DNA of 64,000 nt from Chloroflexota bacterium (GCA_016190505.1 JACPQM010000072.1:1-64000); one strand, 5' to 3'. Positions 27,949 through 39,674 are shown, counted from the first letter of the stretch. Notes: generated by a model not told the origin, from the sequence alone. Made by a program: numbers and translations.

Positions 27949-30129
27949 TTACGTCCGCTTCTCCAACGGTGCGAAGGACAGCATGAGCTTCTTGACCCCA
28001 GCCTGGCCTTTGAAGGCCACGGTCACCTCGTGGTCGTCCCGCACGGGGAGGCAGCTTATCACCACGCCGTCGCCAAAGACGGTGTGCCGCACCAGGTCTC
28101 CCTTCTCGAACAGGGGCCTGGGCTTTTCCCGAACAGGCTCAGGCCGCGGCGGCAGCGGCGCCCACACCGGGGCGGCCCGCCAGGCCGGCGCCTCTGGCCG
28201 CACGATTAGCTCCGCGGGTATGTCCTTCAAGAAGCGCGAGGGCAAGCGGTCCCCGTCTTCCTGCATGCCCTGGTAGCCCCGGCGCTTCGCCCGGGTGAGG
28301 AACACCCGCTCCTTGGCCCTGGTGATGCCCACGTAGCACAGGCGGCGCTCTTCCTCCATCTGGGAGGGGCTGTCGAAGGAGCGGACGTGGGGCAACAGCC
28401 CTTCCTCGAGCCCGGTGAGAAAGACCACGGGGAACTCCAGCCCCTTGGCCTGGTGGAGCGTGATCAGGCTGACCGCGGGGAGCTTCCCGTCCAGCGAGTC
28501 CACGTCCGATACCAGAGAGACGCCCTCCAGGAAGGCGCCCAGCGCCTCGTCCGGGGGCAGGTCCTGGTAGTCGCCGGCCACAGTACGCAGCTCCAGCAGG
28601 TTGTCCCACCTGTCCTTGCCGTCTGGGGTATGCTCCAGCAGGTACTCCCGGTAGCGGGTCTCTTCGAGCAGCGTGTTCAGCAGTTCGACCAGGCCCACCT
28701 CCCGGCCCTTCTGCCGCAAGCGTTCGATGAGGCGGTAGAACTCGGTCAGGCCGCGCGCGATGCGGGCGGGAAATCCCGACGAGCCGGGACCATCGGCGGA
28801 CAGCCGTTGGAGGGCCTCGTAGGTCGTGACGCCCAACTGTAGCGCCCACCGGGCCAGGTCCTCCTGGGTCCTGGCCCCAATCCCGCGAGGCGGAACGTTG
28901 ATGATGCGGGCCAGGCTGACACTGTCCTGGGGGTTGTGGACCACGCGCAGGTAGGCCAGGATATCCTTGACCTCGTGGCGCTGGTAGAAGCGAATGGCGC
29001 CCACAAGCTGGTGGGGGATGCCGTAACGCAGGAAGGCCTCTTCCAGCGCCCGGGACTGGGCGTTGGTGCGGAACAGCACGGCCACGTCCTGCGGTTTGTA
29101 CTCATCCTTGAGCAGCTTCTCCACCTCGCTGACCACGAAGTGGGCCTCGTCCTGCTCGGTGTAGGTCTGCGCCAGGGTGATGGCGGCGCCGGCCTCATTC
29201 TCGGTCCACAGCAGCTTCGGTTTGCGCTCCACGTTCAGCGAGATGACGTGGTCCGCCGCTTCCAGGATGGTCTTGGTGGAGCGGTAGTTCTGCTCCAGGT
29301 AGACCAGCTTGGCGCCGGGGAAGTCCCGCTCGAAGTTCATGATGTTGCGCAGGTCGGCGTAGCGCCAGGAGTAGATGGACTGGTCTGGGTCGCCCACCAC
29401 GCAGATGTTCCTGTACCTGCCCGCAAGCTGCTTGGCCAGGATGTACTGGACCTGGTTGGTGTCCTGGAACTCGTCCACCAGGACGTGCAGGTAGCGGCCC
29501 TGGTAGCGGGCCAGCACCTCGGGCACCTGCTGAAACAGGCGCACCGGCATCACCAGCAGGTCCTCGAAGTCCAGCGCCTGGCTCTGGGAAAGCAGGGCCT
29601 GGTAGCGCTCATATACCCTGCCCACCACCTCCTCGAAGTAGCTCTTGGCCGTGGCGCTATAGGCCTGGGGGGTGACCAGGGAGTTCTTGGCTTTCTCAAT
29701 GCCGGCCCCGATAGCCTTGGGGTTATACTGCTTGGGGTCCAGGTCCAGCTCCTGCATGCAACGCTTGATGGCGCTTACCTGGTCATCCTCATCGTAGATC
29801 ACAAAGGTGTTGCTCAGGCCCAGGTGGCTGCCCTCCTGGCGCAGAATGCGGGCGCCCAGGGCGTGGAATGTGCCCAGAGTGATGTCCTGCGCCTGGGGTC
29901 CGACCAGCCGGAAGATGCGCTCCTTCATCTCCCGGGCAGCCTTGTTGGTAAAGGTGACCGCCAGGATGCGCCGGGGGCTTACGCCCACTTCCTTGACCAG
30001 ATAGGCCACCCGGTGGGCGATGACCCGCGTCTTGCCGCTGCCCGGTCCCGCCACGATAAGCACCGGCCCCTGGATGTGCTCCACAGCTTCCCGCTGTGCG
30101 GGGTTGAGGCCAGAAAGGATGTCTTCCAT
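27949..30129 (-). CDS. pcrA: ATP-dependent DNA helicase UvrD/PcrA
   Basis: LNPAQREAVEHIQGPVLIVAGPGSGKTRVIAHRVAYL; VDEFQDTNQVQY; GDPDQSIYSWRYAD. Confidence 0.96.
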   Translation of the reverse strand: MEDILSGLNPAQREAVEHIQGPVLIVAGPGSGKTRVIAHRVAYLVKEVGVSPRRILAVTFTNKAAREMKERIFRLVGPQAQDITLGTFHALGARILRQEGSHLGLSNTFVIYDEDDQVSAIKRCMQELDLDPKQYNPKAIGAGIEKAKNSLVTPQAYSATAKSYFEEVVGRVYERYQALLSQSQALDFEDLLVMPVRLFQQVPEVLARYQGRYLHVLVDEFQDTNQVQYILAKQLAGRYRNICVVGDPDQSIYSWRYADLRNIMNFERDFPGAKLVYLEQNYRSTKTILEAADHVISLNVERKPKLLWTENEAGAAITLAQTYTEQDEAHFVVSEVEKLLKDEYKPQDVAVLFRTNAQSRALEEAFLRYGIPHQLVGAIRFYQRHEVKDILAYLRVVHNPQDSVSLARIINVPPRGIGARTQEDLARWALQLGVTTYEALQRLSADGPGSSGFPARIARGLTEFYRLIERLRQKGREVGLVELLNTLLEETRYREYLLEHTPDGKDRWDNLLELRTVAGDYQDLPPDEALGAFLEGVSLVSDVDSLDGKLPAVSLITLHQAKGLEFPVVFLTGLEEGLLPHVRSFDSPSQMEEERRLCYVGITRAKERVFLTRAKRRGYQGMQEDGDRLPSRFLKDIPAELIVRPEAPAWRAAPVWAPLPPRPEPVREKPRPLFEKGDLVRHTVFGDGVVISCLPVRDDHEVTVAFKGQAGVKKLMLSFAPLEKRT

Positions 30130-30199
30130 GTCCAGGGTATTATAGCTGCGGGCGGAAGGCGGGGTCTACGGGTGATAGGCAAGCGTGGTCGGCCCCGTT

Positions 30200-30223
30200 G
30201 CGGCCCCGATGCATCGGGGCCGC
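30200..30223. repeat. Perfect palindrome GCGGCCCCGATGCATCGGGGCCGC
   Basis: Read directly between helicase and cysH-like gene. Confidence 0.85.
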
Positions 30224-30253
30224 TACGGGATAGCCGGCGCGGCGGCAATACGG

Positions 30254-30979
30254 CTACACGATCACTTCTACCGGCGTCTTCAGTGGCCGGGTGTGGATGC
30301 CGCACTCACCCCCGCACTTGCTGGTGCCCACCCAGCGGCCACAGCGTTCGTCGGGGCCGGTGGCGATGCGGGTGCAGGGAGCGCAGCCCAGAGAGCGGTA
30401 GCCCTGCAAATAGAGCGGGTTCACGCGGACCTGGTTGAGGGCCAGGTACTGCCACACCTCGCGTTCTTGCCAGAGCAGGATGGGGTTCAGCTTGATCAAG
30501 CCTTTGTCCCGCTGCTCGACCTCCATGAAGTCGGTGCGGGTGCGGCCTTCGGTGCAGCGCAGTCCGGTGACCCAGCACTCGACGTTCATCTGCTCCACGG
30601 CCCAGCGGGTGGGCTTGACCTTGAGGATGTCGCAGCACAGGTCAGGAGCAACCTTGTACAGCTCCGGGTCAGGCAGCGGCTCGTCGTTACGGAAGACGCG
30701 AAGCTCGGGGTAGCGGGCTACCTCTTCCTGCATGAACCTGACTGTCTCGGCGGGCTTGAACCTGGTAGTAATAATGAAGCCGCGGATTTCCGGGGCGACC
30801 CGCTTGGCCAGGTGCCACACGGCGACCGAGTCCTTGCCCAGGCTGTTGGCCACCACCATCCGCTCGCCGAACTCCTCCCAGGCCTCGCGGATGAGGCCCA
30901 GGGAGCGGTCCACCTTCTGGGCGAAGTTCAGGTCCTCGACCAGTGCCTTTAGCTCGTCGGGGCTTGGATTGTCCCGCAT
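30254..30979 (-). CDS. cysH: Phosphoadenylyl/adenylyl-sulfate reductase family protein
   Basis: VVANSLGKDSVAVWHLA; CCDILKVKP; GCAPCTRIATGPDERCGRWVG...KCGGECGIH. Confidence 0.9.
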   Translation of the reverse strand: MRDNPSPDELKALVEDLNFAQKVDRSLGLIREAWEEFGERMVVANSLGKDSVAVWHLAKRVAPEIRGFIITTRFKPAETVRFMQEEVARYPELRVFRNDEPLPDPELYKVAPDLCCDILKVKPTRWAVEQMNVECWVTGLRCTEGRTRTDFMEVEQRDKGLIKLNPILLWQEREVWQYLALNQVRVNPLYLQGYRSLGCAPCTRIATGPDERCGRWVGTSKCGGECGIHTRPLKTPVEVIV

Positions 30980-31044
30980 CTAAGAATAACCTCCTTTGAG
31001 ATTAAGCCCACACAGGGTGCCTATCTGGCTACAACAAGATGACC

Positions 31045-31875
31045 TCACGGCAAGATCCAGGTCACCACCTTGAGATTGAGACCAATCAACAGCGAGCCGG
31101 TCATGAACGCCAAACCCTTGGCGGGCATGCGGCGGCACACATATGCAGCCAGCGGCGCCGTTACCACGCCGCCGACAGCTAGCGCGAGCACCAAGCCAAC
31201 GGGGACCCGGCCCAGACCCTGCCTGAACAGAATGGTGCCCGCCACTGTGGCGGCTACAAAAACCTCGGCCAGATTCACCGTGCCTATGGCATGGCGAGGT
31301 TGCCCCTTCTCGACAAGTAGCACGCCGGAGGTGGCTATGGGACCGTAGGCGCCGGTGAGCCCGTTGACCAGGCCGGCCACAAAACCCAGCACGCCCAGCT
31401 TGCCGGTGGAGTTGTCCCTGGCCTGTGCCGCCAGCCAACGAATACCGCCTTTGGGGCACTCCTCGCAACTCTTGCCCCACCCTTGCACCCCGCAGGGGGC
31501 CCGCCGACGAACGGCTCTCCACACTATGATCAGTCCCATTACCAGCAGGAGAAAGCTTACCCAGGGCCTGGCGGCCGCGGCTGGAATCGAAGTGAGCAGA
31601 AGGCCCCCGAGGATGCCCCCGGCCACTCCGCCAAGGGCCAGTGCCCAGAGCCAGTCCCGCCTCACGTTGCCCAGGCGCCAGTGGGACAGTCCCGAGGCCA
31701 GGCCGGTGACGACCTTGGCCGAGTTGACCACGGCCACGGCTACCGACGGGGCAAAGCCAGTGGAAATCATCAGGGAAGCTGAGAAGACCCCGAACCCCAT
31801 CCCCAGGCTGCCATCCACCATCTGGGCCAGACCGCCAATGGCGGTCACCGCCAGGAACACAAGTGGTCCAGTCAT
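31045..31875 (-). CDS. TauE/SafE family sulfite exporter
   Basis: GLAQMVDGSLGMGFGVFSASLMISTGFAPSVAVAVVNSAKVVTGLASGLSHWRLGNV. Confidence 0.9.
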   Translation of the reverse strand: MTGPLVFLAVTAIGGLAQMVDGSLGMGFGVFSASLMISTGFAPSVAVAVVNSAKVVTGLASGLSHWRLGNVRRDWLWALALGGVAGGILGGLLLTSIPAAAARPWVSFLLLVMGLIIVWRAVRRRAPCGVQGWGKSCEECPKGGIRWLAAQARDNSTGKLGVLGFVAGLVNGLTGAYGPIATSGVLLVEKGQPRHAIGTVNLAEVFVAATVAGTILFRQGLGRVPVGLVLALAVGGVVTAPLAAYVCRRMPAKGLAFMTGSLLIGLNLKVVTWILP

Positions 31876-31968
31876 GACCTACCCCGAGGTCCGGGGGGAC
31901 AAGTACGCAGTCAATTCTCTGTCCTTCACGCACAGACAAGAAGAAGCGTCACAGACCGCATGGCGAAG

Positions 31969-32205
31969 CTAGTCCGCGCCCCGCCTGATGAGCAGCCGGT
32001 AGTGCCCCTCGCCTTCGGGGTTCACTTCCAGGATGCGGTGCCCCTCGGCCTTAAGGCTGCGGGGCACGTTGCGCATAGGCTCGCCGTCGTCTAGGACTAC
32101 CTCCAGCAACTCCCCGGGGGCCAGTTCTTCCAGCCGGAGCTTGGTGTGCACCCAGTTCATGGGGCATAGTATGCCCCGCAGGTCAAGCTGTGTTTGACTA
32201 GACAT
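31969..32205 (-). CDS. TusA-family sulfur carrier protein
   Basis: QLDLRGILCPMNWVHTKLRLEELAPGELLEVVLDDGEPMRNVPRSLKAEGH (Cys-Pro motif). Confidence 0.88.
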   Translation of the reverse strand: MSSQTQLDLRGILCPMNWVHTKLRLEELAPGELLEVVLDDGEPMRNVPRSLKAEGHRILEVNPEGEGHYRLLIRRGAD

Positions 32206-33190
32206 AGAGGTTGCCCCCCGCCCAGAACTTCCGGCGCTCCTGGGCTGTCTCCACGGTCTCCAGCCCCAGGGAGCGGGTCACCTCCGCTTGATAGACCTCT
32301 AGCCCGAGGCGAGCGATGGTGGCCCCGATGCGCTCCCGGCCCTGGCCCTTTTCTTTGTACCAGGCGAGGGTGCGCTCCAGCAGGGCGTACACCTGGTCGT
32401 CGGAGATGAACTTGACCACCTCATAGGCGAACAGCGGGTGCTTGCCGTGCCTGCCCCCCGCCCTCGCCAGCCAGCCCTTGCGGTGGGCTACCATGGCGTC
32501 CACCGGGCAGACCTTGACGCAGTCGCCGCAGTAGTTGCACTTGCTCAGGTCGCGCACGGGCAGGCCGTTTTCCAGCTTGAGAGCGCCCTCCTCGCAGGCC
32601 TTGACGCACAGCCCGCAGCCGTTGCACAGGTCCTCGTCCAGCTTGGGCTCCAGCACCCCCTGGAAGCCCAGGTCCATCTCCCGAGTGCGGAAGCAGTCTA
32701 TAGGGCAGCCGGAGAAGGACACCTTGAACTTGTGATGGCCGGTGGGCGTGCCGAAGAAGCGCTTGTCGACCTCCTGGCACAGGGCCTGGGTATCCATCAG
32801 GCCGTTGGGGTTGTAGCGGCAGCCGCCGCAAGCGGTGGGTACCCGGACGCGGGGGCCGCAGGAGGCCACCGACCAGTCCACCGAGCGCAGCTCCTGGGCG
32901 ATGGTATCGAAGTGCTGGTAGTGGACGTAGGGTATCTCCACCGACTGGCGGACGGTGATGTGTACCTCGCCCTTCCCGTACCTGTCGGCCAGGTCGGCGG
33001 CCTTGGCAAGCTGGCGCGAGGTGACCTTGCCGCCGGGACAGCGCAGCCGGACCGTGAACAGGTCCTTCTGGGTCTGCTTGATGAACCCGCCGCTCTTCAG
33101 CTCGTCGAAGTTGAGCTTGAGGCGGCGGGACTCCTTGGCCAGGTCAGCCTTGAGGGCTTCCAGCTTGGGCTCGGCCGGCGCGCCATCCAT
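32198..33190 (-). CDS. Siroheme nitrite/sulfite reductase with 4Fe-4S ferredoxin domain (AsrC-like)
   Basis: TACGGCRYNPNG...KVSFSGCPIDCFRTREMDLGFQG; CNGCGLCVKACEEGA; CNYCGDCVKVCPVDA. Confidence 0.88.
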   Translation of the reverse strand: MDGAPAEPKLEALKADLAKESRRLKLNFDELKSGGFIKQTQKDLFTVRLRCPGGKVTSRQLAKAADLADRYGKGEVHITVRQSVEIPYVHYQHFDTIAQELRSVDWSVASCGPRVRVPTACGGCRYNPNGLMDTQALCQEVDKRFFGTPTGHHKFKVSFSGCPIDCFRTREMDLGFQGVLEPKLDEDLCNGCGLCVKACEEGALKLENGLPVRDLSKCNYCGDCVKVCPVDAMVAHRKGWLARAGGRHGKHPLFAYEVVKFISDDQVYALLERTLAWYKEKGQGRERIGATIARLGLEVYQAEVTRSLGLETVETAQERRKFWAGGNLYV

Positions 33191-33227
33191 AATTCATGAC
33201 CTCCCGCACAATGTGAATCGAGTAATG

Positions 33228-33285
33228 TAGTTGGCTAACTAAATCAACAATGACTGTTTATATCAGGTACGGCAGGCCCTGTCAA
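33228..33285 (-). promoter_or_regulatory. Promoter TTGACA-17-TATAAA (minus strand) with near-palindrome TAGTTxGCxAACTA downstream of predicted +1
   Basis: -35 at 33285-33280, -10 at 33262-33257, palindrome 33241-33228; upstream of the sulfite reductase gene. Confidence 0.6.
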
Positions 33286-33360
33286 GGGGTCTCCTCAAAC
33301 AAAATCCACCACCTGTTATGTTTACCCGAACGGGCGGTTTTCTCATCCAGGTGGCGCACC

Positions 33361-33400
33361 AAAGCGTAGGGGCCCCGATGTATCGGGGCCCCTACGCTTT
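33361..33400. repeat. Perfect inverted repeat AAAGCGTAGGGGCCCCGAT-GT-ATCGGGGCCCCTACGCTTT
   Basis: 19-bp arms, 2-nt loop. Confidence 0.9.
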
Positions 33401-33540
33401 GACCGGTCCTCAGGGTGTTCCCAAGGCACCGGGTTTTCTAGGTCTTCATTCTTGATGGTGGATCAGGGTCAAGTTAGCGCCTATGCCCTCCAGTAGAGAG
33501 AGGAGCACGCCAAGGGGGGCATCCCGACTCGTGGGGACCC

Positions 33541-34344
33541 CTACGGGCGTTTGAACACGGGGGCGCGCTTCTCCAGGAAGGCGGCCCGGCCCTCTTTGGC
33601 GTCCTGGGTGGCGGCGCACATGCTCTGTGCCCAGGCCTCGTAGGCCAGGTGCTGGTGGAAGTCGTTGTCCAACCCGCGGTAGACCGCCCGCCGGGTCAGC
33701 TTGACGGCCAGTGCCGGCGCCTTGACCAGCTCAGCGGCCAGCGCCCGGGCCGAGTCCATGAGCTCCCCGGACGGCACCACCCGGCCCACCAGTCCCAGGT
33801 GCAGGGCCTCCTCCGCGGAGAACATCCGGCTGGTGTACAGGATATGCAAGGCGTTCTCTATCCCGACGATACGGGGCAGCAGGTAGGTCATCCCCATGGC
33901 CATGAGGCCCCGGTCCAGGAATATGGCGGTAAACCGTGCGCTCTGGGAAGCGATGCGGAAATCACAGGCCAGGGTCAGCGAAAAGCCCCCGCCACTAGCC
34001 ACGCCATTCACGGCGCAGATGGTGGGCTTGCCCACGTCCCGCAGATCGGTCAGTATCTTGCCAAACCAGCCAAAGGGCTGGCCGGGCAGTTGGGCGGTGG
34101 CCTCGGCAGGCCACTGGGCGGGGTCCTCGCTGCGTCCCCGCAGGTCCATCCCTGGACAGAAGGCTCGGTCACCGGCGCCGGTAATGATCAAGGCCCGTAC
34201 CTGAGGGTCGGCGTCGGCGTCGGCCAGCGCCTGGACTATCTCCATCATCATGAGGTCCGTGAAAGCATTGCGTCGCTGAGGCCGGTTCAGGGTCAGGGTA
34301 GCCACCCCATCGGCCACCTGGTAGAGGATGCTCTTGAACTCCAT
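33541..34344 (-). CDS. Enoyl-CoA hydratase/isomerase family protein
   Basis: VATLTLNRPQRRNAFTDLM; ALIITGAGDRAFCPGMDLRG; KPTICAVNGVASGGGFSLTLACDFRIAS. Confidence 0.94.
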   Translation of the reverse strand: MEFKSILYQVADGVATLTLNRPQRRNAFTDLMMMEIVQALADADADPQVRALIITGAGDRAFCPGMDLRGRSEDPAQWPAEATAQLPGQPFGWFGKILTDLRDVGKPTICAVNGVASGGGFSLTLACDFRIASQSARFTAIFLDRGLMAMGMTYLLPRIVGIENALHILYTSRMFSAEEALHLGLVGRVVPSGELMDSARALAAELVKAPALAVKLTRRAVYRGLDNDFHQHLAYEAWAQSMCAATQDAKEGRAAFLEKRAPVFKRP

Positions 34345-34345
34345 G

Positions 34346-34786
34346 TCAACCCTCAGCGGACCTGCTTCCCTTCTCAATGGCCACCACCGCTCCGCTGACC
34401 TCCTCATACTCGCACAGCTCGATCATCACCCCGTGCGAATCTCCGGGATGGAACTGCACCTCCTTGAGCCCACCGGTGACCAGCTCGCCCACCACGCGCA
34501 TCCCCAGGGCCTTTAGCTCGGCTGTGGCCGCCTTGATGTCCGGGACCTTGAGAGAGATCGCCGCCAAACCCTCGCCCCGCTTCTCGACAAAGCGCGCCAC
34601 CGGACCATCGGGCGTGGTGGACTCGATAAGCTCGATGCCCAGCGGCTCCAGGACCGAGCGGAGGTTGAACTTCTCCACGACTACGGGATCGCTGAACTTC
34701 GTGCCCATGATCTTGGAGAACTGGCGGGTAGCCGCCTTCAGGTCCTTCACATAGACATGGATGTGGTCTATCTTGTCTACCTTCAT
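34346..34786 (-). CDS. VOC family (glyoxalase/methylmalonyl-CoA epimerase-like) protein
   Basis: MKVDKIDHIHVYVKDLKAATRQFSKIMG...VQFHPGDSHGVMIELCEY. Confidence 0.88.
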   Translation of the reverse strand: MKVDKIDHIHVYVKDLKAATRQFSKIMGTKFSDPVVVEKFNLRSVLEPLGIELIESTTPDGPVARFVEKRGEGLAAISLKVPDIKAATAELKALGMRVVGELVTGGLKEVQFHPGDSHGVMIELCEYEEVSGAVVAIEKGSRSAEG

Positions 34787-34999
34787 TGCCCCTCCTGCAT
34801 GGAAACGGCGGGCACAGGGGCCCACCCCTACGGACACCTGCGATTATAGCACCCGTAGGGTGCAACGCCCTCCCCGCGACGGCTGCACACCACATTCCCA
34901 ACCTGAAGCCCGTAGCCCGCTGCGCCTGGCTCTTGACGCGGGCAGCCAAAACGTCATAATAGCCTTGTTTCCCAGCTATTCTCTGTAAGGAAGGTCTTG

Positions 35000-36322
35000 A
35001 TGGCAGAGGCAAAGGCGTCGGCAGAACAGGTTGCAGCAGCGGAGAAGGCGCGGGCCCAGCCAGCGGCCAAGGCTGCCGGGGGTGTTGTTGCAGGCAGCCT
35101 CATCGGCAGCCACACACTGACCCACATATACAGCCACGGCTTCCAGGTGATCATCCCCGAGCTGTACAAGAACTTGGGGCTGGTCCCCCTCTCGGCGGGC
35201 CTCATTGACACGGTCAGGTGGCTCTCCAGCGGCTTCTTCAGCCTGCTGGTGGGCTTCTTCGTGGACATGTTCCAGCACCGCCGGGGCCTTTTCCTGGGGC
35301 TGAGCATGGCCATCATCGGGGTGGGCTACCTTCTGGTGAGCGTAGCCCCCACCTATTTCCTGATCCTGATTGCCATAGCCTTCGCCGCCACTGGCGGCTC
35401 CATCTGGCACCCGCCCGCCCTGGGGCTGCTCTCCCAGCGCTTCCCCAAACACCGGGGGCTGATGATGGCCCTGCACCGGGCCACCGGCAGCGTGGGCGAC
35501 ACCTTTGGGCCCATGCTGGTGGGGTTCCTCATGATGGCGGGCATCGTGGCCCTGGGACCCCTCAGGATTTCGGCGCCGGGCCTCTCCTGGCGGGGGGTGC
35601 TACAGGTGGGTTTCCCGGTCTCGGTGGGCCTGGCGCTTCTGATCTGGCTATTGCTCTGGAAGGTGGGAGGCCCCAAGGTGAAGACGCCGCCCTTCCGCTC
35701 GAACTTCGTCTCTCAAATGGGTGTCGCCAAGAAGGCCCTGGCCAGCAAGGGCATGTTCAACCTGCTGGCCGTGGCCGCGCTCCGGGGCATGGGCGACCGG
35801 GCACTGGTGTTGTTTCTGCCTCTCTACCTGGCGGTGGACCTGGGCATGAACTCGCTACAGGTGGGTTTCCGATTGGGGCTGCTCACTGCCCTGGGCGTGT
35901 TCACGGGCCCGGTGTTCGGTTCGCTCTCTGACCGCCTGGGCAGGAAGCCTGTCATCATCGGCCTCATGCTGGTGGGTGGCACCATGCCGCTGCTCATAGC
36001 CAACGCTGGGACGGGAGGTTTGCTCCTGGCGGTGATCGTGTTGACTGGGATCTTCATGTACACGGTGAACTCGCTGGTCCAGGCAGCCGCCCTCGACCTC
36101 GTTGAGGGCCAGCGCCTGGAGGGCACCTTTATCGGCCTGCTCTGGGGGTTTAACTCGCTGTTTGCCGCGCTGTCCCCGCTGGTGGCGGGCGCCATCGCCG
36201 GTTTCTGGGGGTTCAAGGCGGCGCTGTACTACGCCGCCTCCATGACCCTGATAGGCGGACTGCTGGCTACCCGGCTGCCGCGCCGGGCCGCAGTCGCCCG
36301 CCAGGCGGCCGGGCACCACTAG
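35000..36322 (+). CDS. MFS transporter
   Basis: About 12 TM segments; GSLSDRLGRKPVIIGLMLVGG. Confidence 0.9.
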   Translation: MAEAKASAEQVAAAEKARAQPAAKAAGGVVAGSLIGSHTLTHIYSHGFQVIIPELYKNLGLVPLSAGLIDTVRWLSSGFFSLLVGFFVDMFQHRRGLFLGLSMAIIGVGYLLVSVAPTYFLILIAIAFAATGGSIWHPPALGLLSQRFPKHRGLMMALHRATGSVGDTFGPMLVGFLMMAGIVALGPLRISAPGLSWRGVLQVGFPVSVGLALLIWLLLWKVGGPKVKTPPFRSNFVSQMGVAKKALASKGMFNLLAVAALRGMGDRALVLFLPLYLAVDLGMNSLQVGFRLGLLTALGVFTGPVFGSLSDRLGRKPVIIGLMLVGGTMPLLIANAGTGGLLLAVIVLTGIFMYTVNSLVQAAALDLVEGQRLEGTFIGLLWGFNSLFAALSPLVAGAIAGFWGFKAALYYAASMTLIGGLLATRLPRRAAVARQAAGHH

Positions 36323-36532
36323 CCACAGTCCGTCCCCCCGAAGCGCGGCGTGGGTCCAGTTGCGGGAATCAGCGCGCGGCACGGACCGCTGCTGTGGCGG
36401 CCCCCTATAGTCCCCTTGGCAAGGGGAAGCGACCTCTAATGGCCCAAGGAAGCACCACGTGTGCTATTGAGCGGCCGGCGATGCGCCTTCGCCCATCCGG
36501 AGCGTCCCTGTTGCATGATGGCTTTGGCGGGG

Positions 36533-36560
36533 TTGACTGATAGCGTGTGGCCCGTATAAT
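36533..36560 (+). promoter_or_regulatory. Promoter TTGACT-16-TATAAT for TetR gene
   Basis: Boxes read directly upstream of 36588. Confidence 0.55.
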
Positions 36561-36587
36561 AGAAGTGAAAGACCGTTTACAAGCGCT

Positions 36588-37274
36588 ATGCGGACCTACG
36601 AAAGCACACAGTTGAGGCGCCAGGAGATCATAGACTGTGCCCGGCGGATCATCGCCGCTCGGGGCATGGAAGGGCTTACCACCAAGGAGCTGGCTCGCGC
36701 GGTAGGCATCACCCAGGGTGACATCTACAGGCATTTCGGTAGCAAGAAAGAGGTCCTGCTCGCGCTCATAGACGATATTGAGGAGACCCTGTTCGAGCGT
36801 ATCCAGAGGGTCAAAGAAGGGGGCGACTCTCCGCTGGAACAACTGGAGAACGTTCTTCTCATGCACCTCTCATATGCTGAGCGGCGGCGGGGGATTTCCT
36901 TTCTCGTTGTCTCCGAAGTCCTGCGAAATGACGACAGGCAGTTGCGCCGGCGTATGCGTGCTGTTGTGGAAAAGTATCTCAAGACCGTGGAAGGTATCCT
37001 GGCCGAAGGCGTGCAGGAGGGGCAGGTTGACGCTGCCACAAACGTAGAAGCGGCTGCTCTCGCCTTGTTTGGTCTGGCGCAGGGTGCAGTAACACTGGGG
37101 CGTTTTGCCGGCGGACGGATGTCGCTGGCACAGCGGCACCAGGCTCTATGGAGGGTCTACACGGAAGGTATCGCGTGCAGGGGAGTAGGGGTTGCCACCG
37201 GCACCACGAAATCCAAGAATGCCGCCGCGCGCCGAGAGGGGGACGGAGGGGGTGAGGCCGGATTTTCGAGGTAA
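36588..37274 (+). CDS. TetR/AcrR family transcriptional regulator
   Basis: RRQEIIDCARRIIAARGMEGLTTKELARAVGITQGDIYRHFGSKKEVLLALID. Confidence 0.93.
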   Translation: MRTYESTQLRRQEIIDCARRIIAARGMEGLTTKELARAVGITQGDIYRHFGSKKEVLLALIDDIEETLFERIQRVKEGGDSPLEQLENVLLMHLSYAERRRGISFLVVSEVLRNDDRQLRRRMRAVVEKYLKTVEGILAEGVQEGQVDAATNVEAAALALFGLAQGAVTLGRFAGGRMSLAQRHQALWRVYTEGIACRGVGVATGTTKSKNAAARREGDGGGEAGFSR

Positions 37275-37385
37275 TGGCCTGGGCCACGGGGCCATTGAGT
37301 TGGACGTACGCCAGCAAGGGGACGGGGACTCTTGAATTACAGGGCCTTTGAATCTGCTGGCGCCCGGTAAGTGGAGGGGGTGACA

Positions 37386-38858
<1,473 letters not shown>

Positions 38859-39674
38859 GTGGTGAAACACCTCTTCGCTGCCTGGCCCAAGATCGCTCAG
38901 CAGCTTTCCAGAGGACGCCATGTCTTCTTGCTGAGCGACTACGACGGGACGCTGACCCCCATCGTAGAACGCCCCGAGGACGCGGAACTCTCCGGGGCAA
39001 GCCGTTACCTGCTTGAGGTGCTAGCACACCAGCGGCGCTACACCGTGGGTATTATCAGCGGGCGCGCCCTGAGCGATCTGAAAGCCCGGGTTGGTGTGAA
39101 ACGCGTCATCTATGCCGGCAATCACGGCCTGGAGATCGAGGGGCCAGACTTCGATTTTGTCCATCCGGTGGCCAGAGAGGTCAAGGATGTCTTCAACGCA
39201 CTGGTCCAGGTACTCCGCAAGGGTCTAAACTCTATATCAGGTGCTATAGTGGAACATAAGGGCCTGACCCTGAGCGTGCACTACCGTCTGGTAGACGAGG
39301 ACAGGGTTGCGGAAGTGAAAGACGTCGTTGAACAGACTGTGGACGTCCCCAAGCTGTTGGGCCAGGTAAAGACCACCCAAGGAAAGAAGGTGTACGAGCT
39401 GCGGCCCGCGGTGGACTGGCACAAAGGCAAGGCCGTTTCCCTGATCCTGGCCAACCGCAGATACGGGCCTGAGACGCGGCCCACCGTAGTGTTCCTGGGC
39501 GACGACTTTACCGATGAGGACGGGTTCGCCGCCGTGGAGAAGCTCGGGGGCATCACCATTCTCGTTGGCGAGGACATGCCGGAGACGAGGGCAAGCTACT
39601 ATTTGAGGTCGCCGGGCGAGGTCCAGGAGTTCCTGGGCCGCCTGGTGGATGCGGAAAGGCGCAAGATGGGATGA
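38859..39674 (+). CDS. otsB: Trehalose-6-phosphate phosphatase
   Basis: VFLLSDYDGTLTPIVERPEDA; VVFLGDDFTDEDGFAAV. Confidence 0.94.
   Translation: MVKHLFAAWPKIAQQLSRGRHVFLLSDYDGTLTPIVERPEDAELSGASRYLLEVLAHQRRYTVGIISGRALSDLKARVGVKRVIYAGNHGLEIEGPDFDFVHPVAREVKDVFNALVQVLRKGLNSISGAIVEHKGLTLSVHYRLVDEDRVAEVKDVVEQTVDVPKLLGQVKTTQGKKVYELRPAVDWHKGKAVSLILANRRYGPETRPTVVFLGDDFTDEDGFAAVEKLGGITILVGEDMPETRASYYLRSPGEVQEFLGRLVDAERRKMG

Noticed and set aside
28936-30438. 500-aa plus-strand ORF opposite the UvrD/PcrA helicase
   Set aside because: Antisense artefact; low-complexity composition of reversed helicase codons.
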